A stretch of DNA of 64,000 nt from an uncultured Shimia sp. (GCA_937897325.1 CALCOY010000016.1:124001-188000), one strand, 5' to 3'; shown: positions 45,180 through 54,832, numbered from the stretch's first letter. Notes: generated by a model not told the origin, from the letters alone. Translations and numbers: made by a program.

Positions 45180-45809
45180 ATGACACGAACATATCCCGAT
45201 TTGGAGGCGCTGGTCGTCTGCCCAAAATGCGATCTGCTGCACGAAGCAGAAACACTGCCGGCTACCGCCCACGCGCGCTGTGCACGGTGCGGGACAGTTC
45301 TGTTTTCCTCTCGCCCTCGGGCTGTTGTTCACGTGATCGCCTTGTCGCTGACAGCGACAATCCTGATGGCTGTTGTGATCTTCACCCCATTTCTTCAACT
45401 TCAGAACGGACAATTCGTAAGCCGCGCCTCGGTTTTCGACACAGTTACCGCATTCACGGAAGAGATCATGCTGCCGCTGTCTTTCGCGGTTGCCGTCTCA
45501 GTCGTCGTCCTGCCGCTGACGCGCTTTCTTGCGCTTCTCTATGCGTTCTCGCCGCTTCTGCTGAACCGCGCCCCATGGCCATATGCCAAGCAGAGCTTCG
45601 CCATAGCGGAATGGTTACGACCTTGGGCGATGGCAGAGATCTTCATGGTCGGTGTCGCAGTCGCGCTCGTGAAGCTTTCCAGCCTCGCGACACTGTCGCT
45701 TGGCCCGGCGTTCTGGTCCTTTGCAGCTATCGTGCTGGTAGTAGCGCTGAAGGAAACCCTGATGTCCCGTTTCGCGCTTTGGGCGCTGCTGGATAAGGTA
45801 GACACGTGA
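45180..45809 (+). CDS. pqiA: PqiA-like inner membrane protein, first half
   Basis: 209 residues. An N-terminal zinc-ribbon-like motif (CPKCDLLHEAE...CARCGTVL) precedes about four TM helices (VIALSLTATILMAVVIFTPFL and later segments). In E. coli PqiA two such halves are fused; here each half is its own gene. It acts in the inner membrane with the MCE protein PqiB and the lipoprotein PqiC in envelope lipid traffic. The gene diverges from the molybdoenzyme over 133 bp, and its TGA overlaps the GTG of the second half. Confidence 0.88.
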   Translation: MTRTYPDLEALVVCPKCDLLHEAETLPATAHARCARCGTVLFSSRPRAVVHVIALSLTATILMAVVIFTPFLQLQNGQFVSRASVFDTVTAFTEEIMLPLSFAVAVSVVVLPLTRFLALLYAFSPLLLNRAPWPYAKQSFAIAEWLRPWAMAEIFMVGVAVALVKLSSLATLSLGPAFWSFAAIVLVVALKETLMSRFALWALLDKVDT

Positions 45810-46423
45810 TATCTGCGCGCGACGCAGGCTTGATCGGATGTCGCTCTTGTGGACGGGCCAACCTGCGGGGCCAATCATTTTGTACGCGCTGTGGTTCTCG
45901 GATCGAAAGCCGTTCCGCTCGAAGCCTGCAACGGGTTTGGGCGTGGATGACCATCGGCATCCTGACCTACATTCCGGCGAATATCTACCCGATGCTGATC
46001 ACATCCACCGTGCAGGATCGCCAGGAAAGCAACATTATGGGCGGTATCATCGAGTTGGCCGAGTATGGCTCTTACGGGGTAGCGTTGATCGTATTCGTGG
46101 CCAGCATCCTGATCCCGGTGGGCAAGTTCATCGCCATCGGCTATCTGGCCCTTGCCATCCAAAAACGATGGTCACACGATCCGCACCGCCTTCTGGCGCT
46201 GCACGAGGTGGTCGAGTTCATCGGGCGATGGTCTATGATCGATGTCTTCGTCGTTGCGATTCTCGCGGCCCTCGTTCAGTTCGACCTGATTGCGACGATC
46301 AATCCAGGATTTGCCGCCATCTGCTTTGCACTTTCGGTTGTATTCACCATGCTGTCTGCACAAAGCTTTGATTCCCGTGACATTTGGGACCGCGCCGAGG
46401 AGACCCAAGCTGGACAACGATGA
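45806..46423 (+). CDS. pqiA: PqiA-like inner membrane protein, second half
   Basis: 205 residues, start GTG overlapping the previous stop. It repeats the layout of the first half: CRSCGRANLRGQSFCTRCGS, then four TM helices with YIPANIYPML, SIMGGIIELAEYGSYGVALIVFVASILIPVGKF-like and LHEVVEFIGRWSMIDVFVVAILAALVQF. It continues the operon into pqiB, whose start region overlaps its end. Confidence 0.9.
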   Translation: MISARDAGLIGCRSCGRANLRGQSFCTRCGSRIESRSARSLQRVWAWMTIGILTYIPANIYPMLITSTVQDRQESNIMGGIIELAEYGSYGVALIVFVASILIPVGKFIAIGYLALAIQKRWSHDPHRLLALHEVVEFIGRWSMIDVFVVAILAALVQFDLIATINPGFAAICFALSVVFTMLSAQSFDSRDIWDRAEETQAGQR

Positions 46424-48488
46424 CGCACCTGCCAGGCTGACAGTCGAGGACCGTCCGCGCACGGCCCTTTCACGGGTCTGGCTGCTGCCTTTGCTTGCGG
46501 TCGTCATTGCACTTGGCATTGCATGGCAAAGTTACCAAAGCCGCGGTCCCCTGATCGAAATCGCCTTCGAAAGTGCGGATGGTGTGCAGATCGGTCAGAC
46601 CCAACTGCGATATCGCGATGTGTCGGTCGGGATGGTCGAAGACACACGGTTCTCCGACGATCTCAGCAGCGTGATCGTCCTCGTACGGGTCAACAATCAG
46701 ATCGCATCCTTTCTGGATGAAGGTGCCCGCTTCTGGATCGTGAAGCCGGAGGTCAGCGCGCGGGGCGTTTCAGGTCTGGGCACCGTTTTGTCGGGCGTCT
46801 ACATTGAAGGGATCTGGGACGCAGAGCAGGGCGAACCGGAACGTAGCTTTGTCGGCCTCAGCAGCCCGCCGCTAGTCCAGAACAGCCAGACCGGCTTGCG
46901 CTTCGTCCTTGAAACACGCGAAGATGTGCAGCTCGTCGAGGGTGCACCCATACTTCTTAAAGGTCTTGAGGTGGGGCGTTTGGGCACACCGGAACTCGAG
47001 GCCGACGGTGCCACGATCAGAATCGCTGCTTTCATTCAGGATCCGCATGATAACCGCATCACCACGTCGACGCGGTTTTGGGATGTGTCCGGGTTTTCCC
47101 TCAGCCTAGGCGCAAGCGGTGTGTCCCTGAATGTCGAAAGCCTCGCATCACTCATTCAGGGCGGCGTCAGTTTCGACACCGTTCTTTCGGGCGGTGCGCC
47201 GGTGGATCAGGGCCACGTCTTCACCCTGTTTCCAGATGAGACCAACGCCCGTCAAAGCCTGTTTGAAAGCGTCGTGGAACAGGCCGTCGTCGTCTCTGCC
47301 TTGTTTGACGGATCGGTCGCCGGTCTTCGCGAAGGCGCTGCCGTCCGTTTCCGAGGCATACGCGTCGGCGAGGTCAGCGATCTGGCGGTTCAGGTGGACC
47401 GCGATCAAGACAGCCCGAACATCCGCCTGCAGGCGATTTTTAACCTGCGACCGGACAAGCTGGGGCTGGATGAAGGGGCAGATCAGGACGAGGTGGCAGC
47501 TTTCCTGGAAGCCCGCATCGCAGAAGGACTGCGCGCCCGGATTGCAAGCGATGGATTGCTGGGTGGTGATCTGCTGGTCGAACTTGCCGAACTGCCCGAA
47601 GCGACCGAGGCTGCATTGCGTGTGGACGAGGACGGCATCCCGGTGATCCCGGACGCCCCGGCCGAAACCGGAAGCTTCGCGGCCAGTGCGGAAGGCGTTT
47701 TTGAGCGGATCAATGCGTTGCCGATCGAAGAGGTTCTGGAAAGCACGATTGCCCTTCTCGACAATGCAAACCGCGTTGTCGGCGCAGAGGCGACGCAGCG
47801 GCTACCCGGTCAAACGTCGGATCTGCTGGAGGATGCGCGAACACTGGTGGCCTCGCAAGATCTTCGAGCGGCGCTGACAGACCTGCGCCAGACCAGCGCG
47901 GATCTACAAGCGATTGTCGCCGGTGTCGCGGAAAGTCAGGCGGTCGCGAATGTGACGGCCGCCCTGGAACGCGCAGATGACATCGCGAAAGGGCTGCAAT
48001 CGGCCTCCAACGATCTACCCGAACTAACGGAACGCCTCTCAACCCTTGCGGCGAAGGCCGAGGCGCTTCCGCTTGAAGATCTGGTGACAGGCGCCACGGA
48101 CCTTGTGAATACAGCCGACACATTTCTCGGAGCAGGTGAAGCGGAAGAGATCCCAGGGGCGCTTTCTGGTGCGCTAGAGGAATTGCGCCAAGTGCTATCA
48201 GAACTTCGCGAAGGCGGTGCTGTCGGCAATCTCAATCGAACGCTGGCCAATGCGGATCAGGCCGCAGACGATATATCAGAGGCCGCAAAGGCTCTGCCAA
48301 ATCTGTCCCAACAGCTAGGCCAAACCCTCTCCAGCCTGAACGCCTTTGTGGCCAGCTACGACGACAGATCGCGTTTCAACGAAGACACTTTGACCATGCT
48401 GCGCGAGGTCCAGGAGGCCGCCGAGGCGGTCTCGTCGCTCGCCCGCACGATCGAGCGCAATCCAAATTCCCTTTTGATCGGACGCTGA
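46410..48488 (+). CDS. pqiB: PqiB-type MCE protein (three MCE domains and a long helical tail)
   Basis: About 692 residues. One TM near the N-terminus (VWLLPLLAVVIALGIAWQ) is followed by three MCE domains: ~46-130 (VQIGQTQLRYRDVSVGMVE), ~160-245 (LVEGAPILLKGLEVGRLG) and ~285-400 (LREGAAVRFRGIRVGEVSDL). A long Ala/Leu/Glu-rich coiled-coil tail follows, as in the PqiB periplasmic needle. No ATG or GTG fits the expected start with a ribosome site: a CTG at 46410 has GAGGAG 7 nt upstream and overlaps the pqiA end, while a GTG at 46377 lacks one. I chose the CTG. It is coupled to pqiC by TGATG. Confidence 0.88.
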   Translation: MDNDDAPARLTVEDRPRTALSRVWLLPLLAVVIALGIAWQSYQSRGPLIEIAFESADGVQIGQTQLRYRDVSVGMVEDTRFSDDLSSVIVLVRVNNQIASFLDEGARFWIVKPEVSARGVSGLGTVLSGVYIEGIWDAEQGEPERSFVGLSSPPLVQNSQTGLRFVLETREDVQLVEGAPILLKGLEVGRLGTPELEADGATIRIAAFIQDPHDNRITTSTRFWDVSGFSLSLGASGVSLNVESLASLIQGGVSFDTVLSGGAPVDQGHVFTLFPDETNARQSLFESVVEQAVVVSALFDGSVAGLREGAAVRFRGIRVGEVSDLAVQVDRDQDSPNIRLQAIFNLRPDKLGLDEGADQDEVAAFLEARIAEGLRARIASDGLLGGDLLVELAELPEATEAALRVDEDGIPVIPDAPAETGSFAASAEGVFERINALPIEEVLESTIALLDNANRVVGAEATQRLPGQTSDLLEDARTLVASQDLRAALTDLRQTSADLQAIVAGVAESQAVANVTAALERADDIAKGLQSASNDLPELTERLSTLAAKAEALPLEDLVTGATDLVNTADTFLGAGEAEEIPGALSGALEELRQVLSELREGGAVGNLNRTLANADQAADDISEAAKALPNLSQQLGQTLSSLNAFVASYDDRSRFNEDTLTMLREVQEAAEAVSSLARTIERNPNSLLIGR

Positions 48489-49057
48489 TGTCAATTCGCC
48501 TCTTATCCGCTTTCATGCTGATTGCCACCCTACCCGCCTGTGACTTCGGGCCGGAAACTGCCCGCTTCGTTCCGGCACCCACCCAATCGGAACTGCGGGC
48601 ACGCGCACGTGTTTCGACGGTCGAGATCAGCGAAGTCACGTTGCCAGCATATGCGGCCAGCGAAGAGATAAGTCTTCGGGAAGAAGGCGGCGCGATCCGT
48701 TCGAACCCCGATTTCCTCTGGGCAGAGCTGCCGGAAAATGCGTTGACGCAAGCGCTGGTCGAGAACCTGTCGCAAATCACGGGTGCGCAGGTCGCAGCGA
48801 ACCCCTGGCCATTGGGCGACCGCCCCCAGGTCGAGGTTACGGTGCGGGTCCGAACGATGCTTGTTTCGGAGACCGGCACGCTGGAGTTTTCAGGCCAATA
48901 TGCCATAGGCGCGCCCGAAGATGCGGTCCGTGAGCACGTTCATGCTTTCGCGCTGACTGAAACGATTTCAGGCCGTGATTATCAATCCATCGTGGATGCC
49001 CATGGTCGCGCCTGGCGTAGATTGGCCGAAGACATTGCGAGGCGGGGACTACGCTAG
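48488..49057 (+). CDS. pqiC: PqiC-like outer membrane lipoprotein
   Basis: 189 residues. The lipoprotein signal MSIRLLSAFMLIATLPAC gives Cys 18 as the lipid site. The mature part has the ABC-type transport auxiliary lipoprotein (YmbA/PqiC) layout: VEISEVTLPAYAASEEISLREEGGAIRSNPDFLWAELPENALTQALVENLSQ. It would close the PqiABC bridge at the outer membrane. It overlaps the PqiB stop (TGATG). Its last 9 bp overlap the end of the convergent aminotransferase gene. Confidence 0.9.
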   Translation: MSIRLLSAFMLIATLPACDFGPETARFVPAPTQSELRARARVSTVEISEVTLPAYAASEEISLREEGGAIRSNPDFLWAELPENALTQALVENLSQITGAQVAANPWPLGDRPQVEVTVRVRTMLVSETGTLEFSGQYAIGAPEDAVREHVHAFALTETISGRDYQSIVDAHGRAWRRLAEDIARRGLR

Positions 49058-50371
49058 TGCTTCGGCAATCGCAGCATCGAGCTTGCTTACAAGCTCATCA
49101 AGCTGGGTGTCTTCAATGATGAAAGGTGGTGCCAGCAGGATATGGTCGCCATACTTGCCATCAATCGTACCGGAATTCGGATAACAGATCAGCCCACGCT
49201 CAAAAGCCGCCATTTTGATGCGCCCCGCAAGCCCGCGCGAGGGATCGAATGGTGTTTTGCTTTCCCGATCTTCAACAAGCTCAATGCCGCGAAACAGCCC
49301 ACGCCCCCGAAGGTCGCCCACGTGAGGGTGCTGGCCAAAGCGTTCTTGCAGGCGTCTATGCAGCTTGCCGCCCTGCAGGCGCACGTTCTCCAGAAGTCCG
49401 CGTTTCAAGACCGCCGATAGAACGGCCAGACCGGCTGCAGTCGCTGCCGGATGCCCAAGATAGGTGTGGCCGTGTTGAAAAAAGCCGCTGCCATTCGCGA
49501 TTGCCTCGTAGATCTGTTGCGTGCAAAGCATTGCCCCAATCGGCTGGTAACCCGCACCCAGGCCCTTGGCGATGCAGGTGATGTCGGGGGTGATGCCATC
49601 CGCTTCGCAAGCGAATAGCCTGCCCGTCCGCCCCATACCGCACATGACTTCGTCCAGGATCAGAAGCACGCCGTATCGGTCGCAGATCTCGCGGATGCGC
49701 TTAAAGTATCCAGGCACCGGCACAAGTGCACCAGCCGTCGCTCCGACCACGGGTTCTGCAATAAAAGCCATAACGCGTTCCGGCCCGACGCGCTGGATTT
49801 CCTCTTCAAGCGCACCAGCCGCACGCTGCCCGTAGGTCTCGGCGGTCTCGCCTTCCTGTTGCAGGCGATATTCGTAGCAGGGATCGATATGGCTGATGTC
49901 GAGCAGAAGTGGACCGAATTGCGCCCGCCGCCACGCGTTACCTCCCGCCGAAAGGGCACCGATTGTATTGCCGTGATAGCTTTGTTTACGAGCGATGATC
50001 TTTGTGCGCTCTTTCATCCCCAGTTCGACCCAGTATTGCCGCGCGAGCTTGATCGCAGCCTCGATCGCCTCCGACCCGCCGGACACGAAGTATACTCGGT
50101 CCAGACCGGCGGGAGCGTTTTCGATCAAAAGATCGGCCAGTGCTTCCGCGGGTTCGGAGGTAAAAAAGCCGGTATGCGCAAATGCCATCCGGTCGAGCTG
50201 ATTCTTGATGGCCGCAATCACGTCTGGGTCGCCATGCCCGAGGCAAGAAACCGCGGCACCGCCTGATCCATCGAGATACCTCTTCCCGCTTTCATCGATC
50301 AGATAGCAGCCCTCACCCCCGACCGCATGCGGAACAGATTGTCGGGAATGGCGTGGAAAAACATGAGACAT
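49049..50371 (-). CDS. Class III PLP-dependent aminotransferase
   Basis: 440 residues from MSHVFPRHSRQSVPHAVGGEG. Signature: ILDEVMCGMGRTGRLFACEADGITPDITCIAKGLGAGYQPIGAML, with the PLP Lys in CIAKGLGAGYQ. The N-terminal stretch GSGGAAVSCLGHGDPDVIAAI and VYFVSGGSEAIEAAIKLARQYWVE also fit. It transfers an amino group, perhaps from an omega-amino compound, to pyruvate or 2-oxoglutarate. It is divergent from a TAXI/TRAP transporter over 191 bp, so a common substrate is likely but not shown. The longer frame adds 24 residues without a good start. Confidence 0.88.
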   Translation of the reverse strand: MSHVFPRHSRQSVPHAVGGEGCYLIDESGKRYLDGSGGAAVSCLGHGDPDVIAAIKNQLDRMAFAHTGFFTSEPAEALADLLIENAPAGLDRVYFVSGGSEAIEAAIKLARQYWVELGMKERTKIIARKQSYHGNTIGALSAGGNAWRRAQFGPLLLDISHIDPCYEYRLQQEGETAETYGQRAAGALEEEIQRVGPERVMAFIAEPVVGATAGALVPVPGYFKRIREICDRYGVLLILDEVMCGMGRTGRLFACEADGITPDITCIAKGLGAGYQPIGAMLCTQQIYEAIANGSGFFQHGHTYLGHPAATAAGLAVLSAVLKRGLLENVRLQGGKLHRRLQERFGQHPHVGDLRGRGLFRGIELVEDRESKTPFDPSRGLAGRIKMAAFERGLICYPNSGTIDGKYGDHILLAPPFIIEDTQLDELVSKLDAAIAEALA

Positions 50372-50562
50372 CGAACGAGCTCTGGCACGATTGGCGATCA
50401 GTTCGATCGTACCCCAATCCGCGCGTCCTGCAACGGGCATCAATGATGGCGCGCTGCAACTAGCGTTTGTAGTTTGTGATCAGCATGTTAACGTCTCAGC
50501 ACCAATGTCCGCGGCAGCCATAGTATTTTTGCTGTCGCTAAGACAATCAAAGGGAGACACAC

Positions 50563-51525
50563 ATGAAATTCTTGAAGATTACTTCCCTTGCTACCGTTGC
50601 CGCCCTTGCAGGGAACATGGCTGCGGCACAGGAACGGTTCATCACCATCGGCACGGGCGGTCAAACCGGCGTTTACTTTGTCGTGGGCCAGTCGATCTGC
50701 CGCCTCGTCAATCGCGGCTCTGGCGATCATGGGCTTAAGTGCACGGCCCCGTCGACCGGCGGGTCCATCGCAAATATCAACGCGATCAAGGCGGGTGACA
50801 TGGATATGGGGGTCGCCCAATCCGACTGGCAGTTCCATGCGTTCAATGGCTCATCCCAATTCGAAGGTGCCGGCTTTGACAAGCTGCGCGCTGTCTTCTC
50901 GGTGCATGGCGAACCCTTCACGGTCGTCGCACGTACCGATTCCGGCGTGGCAAGCTTTGACGACCTGTTTGGCAAGCGCGTAAATGTCGGCAACCCGGGA
51001 TCGGGCCAGCGAGCGACGATGGACGTCGTTCTTGGTGCGATGGGCAAATCGGCCGACGATTTCGCGCTTGCTTCAGAATTGAAACCGGCGGAGCAATCCG
51101 CAGCACTGGGTGACAACAAGGTCGACGCGATTATTTATACGGTCGGCCACCCCAACGGATCGATCCAAGAGGCGACCTCGACCGTTGACGCTACGCTGGT
51201 ACCGGTTACGGGCGATGCCATCGAAACGCTGGTAAACGACAATCCATATTATGCCAAGGCTACCATCCCGGGGGGCATGTACAAGGGCACGGACGGAGAC
51301 GTCGAAACCTTCGGTGTGAAGGCGACCTTTGTGACGTCGGCAGATGTTGAGGATGACGTTGTCTACACAGTTGTGAAAGCCGTCTTCGACAATTTCGACC
51401 GTTTTAAGGGGCTGCATCCCGCCTTCGCGAACCTATCCGAAGAAGAGATGATCGCCGATGGCCTGTCAGCGCCGCTGCATCCCGGTGCCGAGAAATACTA
51501 CCGCGAACGCGGATGGCTCAACTGA
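50563..51525 (+). CDS. TAXI-family TRAP transporter substrate-binding protein
   Basis: 320 residues with a signal peptide (MKFLKITSLATVAALAGNMAAAQ). The mature TAXI pattern is visible: FITIGTGGQTGVYFVVGQSICRLVN, KCTAPSTGGSIANINAIKAGDMDMGVAQSDWQF. TAXI proteins bind glutamate- or carboxylate-like ligands and feed them to fused TRAP permeases. The ATG has a GGGAG upstream. A strong hairpin follows the stop. Confidence 0.93.
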   Translation: MKFLKITSLATVAALAGNMAAAQERFITIGTGGQTGVYFVVGQSICRLVNRGSGDHGLKCTAPSTGGSIANINAIKAGDMDMGVAQSDWQFHAFNGSSQFEGAGFDKLRAVFSVHGEPFTVVARTDSGVASFDDLFGKRVNVGNPGSGQRATMDVVLGAMGKSADDFALASELKPAEQSAALGDNKVDAIIYTVGHPNGSIQEATSTVDATLVPVTGDAIETLVNDNPYYAKATIPGGMYKGTDGDVETFGVKATFVTSADVEDDVVYTVVKAVFDNFDRFKGLHPAFANLSEEEMIADGLSAPLHPGAEKYYRERGWLN

Positions 51526-51547
51526 TCCACGGACAAGCTTGAACCAT

Positions 51548-51574
51548 ACCAGCCCCACAAATGGTGGGGCTGGT
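51548..51574 (+). promoter_or_regulatory. Intercistronic hairpin after the TAXI binding-protein gene
   Basis: Perfect 11-bp stem (ACCAGCCCCAC / GTGGGGCTGGT) with the 5-nt loop AAATG, 22 bp after the stop and 60 bp before the permease start. No T-run follows. As with the hairpin after phnD, it sits between a binding-protein gene and its permease and probably protects the upstream message or lowers permease expression. Confidence 0.65.
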
Positions 51575-51634
51575 CACACAGATCAAGACAGTCCAAAGGG
51601 CGGGGATCTGGAAACAACAGCCGGGGGGCGCACC

Positions 51635-54394
51635 ATGAGTGATGACAAGCAATTTGAGGCCGCAGCCGTCGAAAACGAAGCGGCAGGCAAAGGCGGGCTT
51701 AGTCAGGAAGAACTTGATGAGCTGGTCGCCGCTTCAGATACCGGAGGGCGTTCCCCCTCGGGCACAATTGGTTCCTTTCTGGTCGCCGTCGCGCTGGCCT
51801 GGTCACTTTTTCAGCTTTGGATCGCGTCGCCGATCCCCTTCATCGTCGGCTGGGGTGTTTTCAACGATACCGAGGCCCGCTCAATCCATCTGGCCTTCGC
51901 CCTGTTTCTGGCCTTTGCGGCTTATCCTGCCGCCCGCACAAGCGCTCAGCTTGCCTTGGCAGTCATCGTACCGGCGGTCCTGACCACACTTTTCATGTAC
52001 GGAGCCAAGGAAGGGGTGCCTGTCTGGTGGGTACCCATCCCGGCTCTGGTCCTTATTGGGGCAATCATTCTAGGCTCTCCCAAGGACCGGATTCCCGGAT
52101 GGGAATGGCTGCTGGCTATCGTGGGGGCGATTGCGGCACTTTATCTTTATATCTTCTACGACGGCATCGCCCAGCGCGTGGGCGCACCGATACTTCAGGA
52201 CTACGTGATCGCCGTCATAGGTATTCTGCTGCTGCTTGAGGCAACACGCCGCGCCCTCGGCCCGGCCCTGATGATCGTGGCGACCGTATTCCTGGTTTAC
52301 ACATTCCTCGGCCCTTACATGCCGTCGATCATTGCGCATAAGGGCAACAACCTATCCGAAGTCGTCAACCATCACTGGATCACGACCGAAGGCGTTTTTG
52401 GCATTGCACTTGGTGTTTCGACCTCATTCGTGTTCCTCTTCGTCCTTTTCGGTTCCCTTCTAGATAAGGCAGGCGCAGGCAACTACTTCATCCAGGTTGC
52501 TTTCAGCCTCATGGGGCATATGCGGGGCGGCCCTGCCAAGGCCGCAGTCGTCTCATCGGCGATGACAGGTCTGATCTCGGGATCGTCTATCGCCAATGTG
52601 GTCACGACGGGGACCTTCACGATCCCGCTGATGAAACGGGTTGGTTTCAATTCGGAGAAAGCTGGCGCGGTCGAGGTGGCAAGTTCCGTCAACGGGCAGA
52701 TCATGCCGCCTGTCATGGGGGCCGCAGCCTTCCTGATGGTCGAGTATGTGGGCATTCCCTATTTCGACGTGGTCAAACACGCCTTCCTGCCAGCGGTGAT
52801 TTCATACATCGCTTTGGTCTACATCGTGCACCTTGAAGCGATGAAAGCCGGGATGGAGGGCCTGCCACGCGCTGTGGAACCCAAGCCGCTGGTCGCATGG
52901 CTGATGAGCCTCGCATTCACGATCGCGGTAATCTGCGGGCTGTCCTTCGCGGTCTATTACGGGATGGGCTGGATCCGGCCCGCCTTTGGCGCTTCGGCGG
53001 GCTACGTTGTCTTCGGTTTCCTCGTTGTGGTCTATATCGGGCTTCTGTCGATCGCGGCGAAGGAAAAACCGCTTGAGATGGAAGATCCCAACGCCCCAGT
53101 TACTCAATTGCCTCTACCCGGGCCCACGATCCGTTCGGGCCTTCACTTTCTGTTGCCGGTGGTTGTGCTGGTCTGGGCGCTGATGATCGACCGACTGTCG
53201 CCGGGCCTTTCGGCGTTCTGGGCGGCCTCTTTCATGGTCTTCATCCTTGTTACGCAACGCCCGCTTCTGGCGATGCTGCGCGGGGTCGGTGATTTGGGCG
53301 GCGCGATCCGCGATGGCTTTGCTGACCTGATTGACGGTTTGGTTGCAGGCGCGCGCAACATGATCGGCATCGGCATTGCGACCGCAACGGCGGGTGTGAT
53401 CGTCGGTGCAGTCAGCCAGACGGGCGTTGGATCCGCCCTCGCCGACGTGGTCGAAGTTTTGTCGGGCGGCAGAATCATGGCGATCCTGGCCCTGACCGCT
53501 GTCCTGTCCCTGATCCTCGGGATGGGCCTGCCGACGACCGCAAACTATATCGTCGTGTCGGCCCTTCTGGCCCCGGTCATCGTGACACTGGGCCAGCAGA
53601 ACGGACTAATCGTGCCGCTAATCGCCGTACACCTCTTCGTTTTCTACTTCGGGATCATGGCCGACGTGACACCCCCGGTCGGCCTGGCCAGTTTTGCCGC
53701 CGCCGCCGTCTCGGGCGGTGATCCTATCCGAACGGGCCTGGTTGCGTTTTTCTATTCACTTCGGACCGCGGCGCTGCCGTTCCTTTTCATCTTCAACACC
53801 GATCTTCTGCTGATCGATGTCACCTGGGCGCAGGGCATATTCGTCTTCATTGTCGCAACCATAGCCATGCTGCTTTTCGCGGCGGCGACACAGGGATGGT
53901 TCCTTGCGCGTAACAGGTTCTACGAGACACTCGCGCTGCTGCTGATTGCCTTCACACTCTTCCGACCGGGCTTCTGGATGGATATGGTTTCACCTCCCTT
54001 CCAGAACGTACCACCCGCAGACCTTGCCACAGCTGCCCTGAATGCGGAAATAGGAGACAGTCTTCGCCTGCAGGTCAGTGGTCTCAATGCGGTAGGGGAC
54101 GCTGTGACCTTTACCGCCCTTCTACCCGTCGGTGAGGGTGAGACAGGCGAGGACAGGCTTTTCGCTTCGGGCTTTGAATACATCGCCAATGGTGAGGATG
54201 TGATCGTCGACAACGTGGCCTTTGGCAGCGTCGCCGCCGAGGCCGGTTTCGACTGGGATCAGAAGATCGAACAGGTCGAGGTGCCTGCCGATCAGCCTTC
54301 CAAATACCTGATGTTCATCCCGGCGCTCATCCTTTTGGGGTTGGTCGTTATGCTGCAGCGTGGGCGTGCGCGTCCGCAACCGGCCACGGCGTAA
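51635..54394 (+). CDS. TAXI-associated TRAP transporter fused permease
   Basis: 919 residues. An N-terminal cytosolic lead and TM helices of the small (DctQ-like) part are followed by the DctM-type core, rich in helices with the hairpins VVSSAMTGLISGSSIANVVTTGTFTIPLMKRVGF and VNGQIMPPVMGAAAFLMVEY. A soluble DUF3394-like stretch (~800-885) and a last TM complete it. It uses the sodium or proton gradient to import the TAXI ligand. The ATG at 51635 starts MSDDKQFEAAAVENEA; frames further upstream lie in the hairpin region. uspA follows after 12 nt. Confidence 0.92.
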   Translation: MSDDKQFEAAAVENEAAGKGGLSQEELDELVAASDTGGRSPSGTIGSFLVAVALAWSLFQLWIASPIPFIVGWGVFNDTEARSIHLAFALFLAFAAYPAARTSAQLALAVIVPAVLTTLFMYGAKEGVPVWWVPIPALVLIGAIILGSPKDRIPGWEWLLAIVGAIAALYLYIFYDGIAQRVGAPILQDYVIAVIGILLLLEATRRALGPALMIVATVFLVYTFLGPYMPSIIAHKGNNLSEVVNHHWITTEGVFGIALGVSTSFVFLFVLFGSLLDKAGAGNYFIQVAFSLMGHMRGGPAKAAVVSSAMTGLISGSSIANVVTTGTFTIPLMKRVGFNSEKAGAVEVASSVNGQIMPPVMGAAAFLMVEYVGIPYFDVVKHAFLPAVISYIALVYIVHLEAMKAGMEGLPRAVEPKPLVAWLMSLAFTIAVICGLSFAVYYGMGWIRPAFGASAGYVVFGFLVVVYIGLLSIAAKEKPLEMEDPNAPVTQLPLPGPTIRSGLHFLLPVVVLVWALMIDRLSPGLSAFWAASFMVFILVTQRPLLAMLRGVGDLGGAIRDGFADLIDGLVAGARNMIGIGIATATAGVIVGAVSQTGVGSALADVVEVLSGGRIMAILALTAVLSLILGMGLPTTANYIVVSALLAPVIVTLGQQNGLIVPLIAVHLFVFYFGIMADVTPPVGLASFAAAAVSGGDPIRTGLVAFFYSLRTAALPFLFIFNTDLLLIDVTWAQGIFVFIVATIAMLLFAAATQGWFLARNRFYETLALLLIAFTLFRPGFWMDMVSPPFQNVPPADLATAALNAEIGDSLRLQVSGLNAVGDAVTFTALLPVGEGETGEDRLFASGFEYIANGEDVIVDNVAFGSVAAEAGFDWDQKIEQVEVPADQPSKYLMFIPALILLGLVVMLQRGRARPQPATA

Positions 54395-54406
54395 GGAGAT
54401 ACATCT

Positions 54407-54832
54407 ATGTTCGACAAGATCCTTCTGCCGATTGATTTGGGCCACCCCGAAAGCTGGGAAAAAGCGCTGCCAATGGCGCGCCAATGCGCTGGTCAAAGCG
54501 GTGAGATCCACCTACTTGGCATCGTTCATGATCTTGGCGTGGCTGTCGTCTCAAGCTTTCTGCCACCTGACTTTGAGCGCAAGGCCATGGAAAAACTGAA
54601 GGCGGATCTGACCGACTTTGCGGACACACATCAATCGGGCAGTGTCAGCCTAAAGCCGCATGTGGGTCATGGCCATGTGCCAGAAACGATCCTGCGGTTG
54701 GCCGATCAGATCCGGTCCGACCTGATCGTACTGTCGGCAAGCCCACCAAATGAACTGAAGACCATGTTGATAGGATCGCATGCCTCAAAGGTCGTCCGCC
54801 ATGCAACAATGCCGGTTCTTGTTGTTCGGTAG
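54407..54832 (+). CDS. UspA-family universal stress protein
   Basis: 141 residues of the universal stress fold: FDKILLPIDLGHPESWEKAL at the start and LIGSHASKVVRHATMPVLVVR with the G-2x-G-9x-G(S/T)-like ATP loop at the end. It lies 12 nt behind the TRAP permease with AAGGAG upstream. UspA proteins next to TRAP genes (for example TeaD) tune transport activity, which is the likely role here. Confidence 0.93.
   Translation: MFDKILLPIDLGHPESWEKALPMARQCAGQSGEIHLLGIVHDLGVAVVSSFLPPDFERKAMEKLKADLTDFADTHQSGSVSLKPHVGHGHVPETILRLADQIRSDLIVLSASPPNELKTMLIGSHASKVVRHATMPVLVVR

Noticed and set aside
51548-51574. Hairpin after the TAXI gene as a rho-independent terminator
   Set aside because: No T-run follows, and the permease gene must be co-expressed; a stability or attenuation role is more likely.
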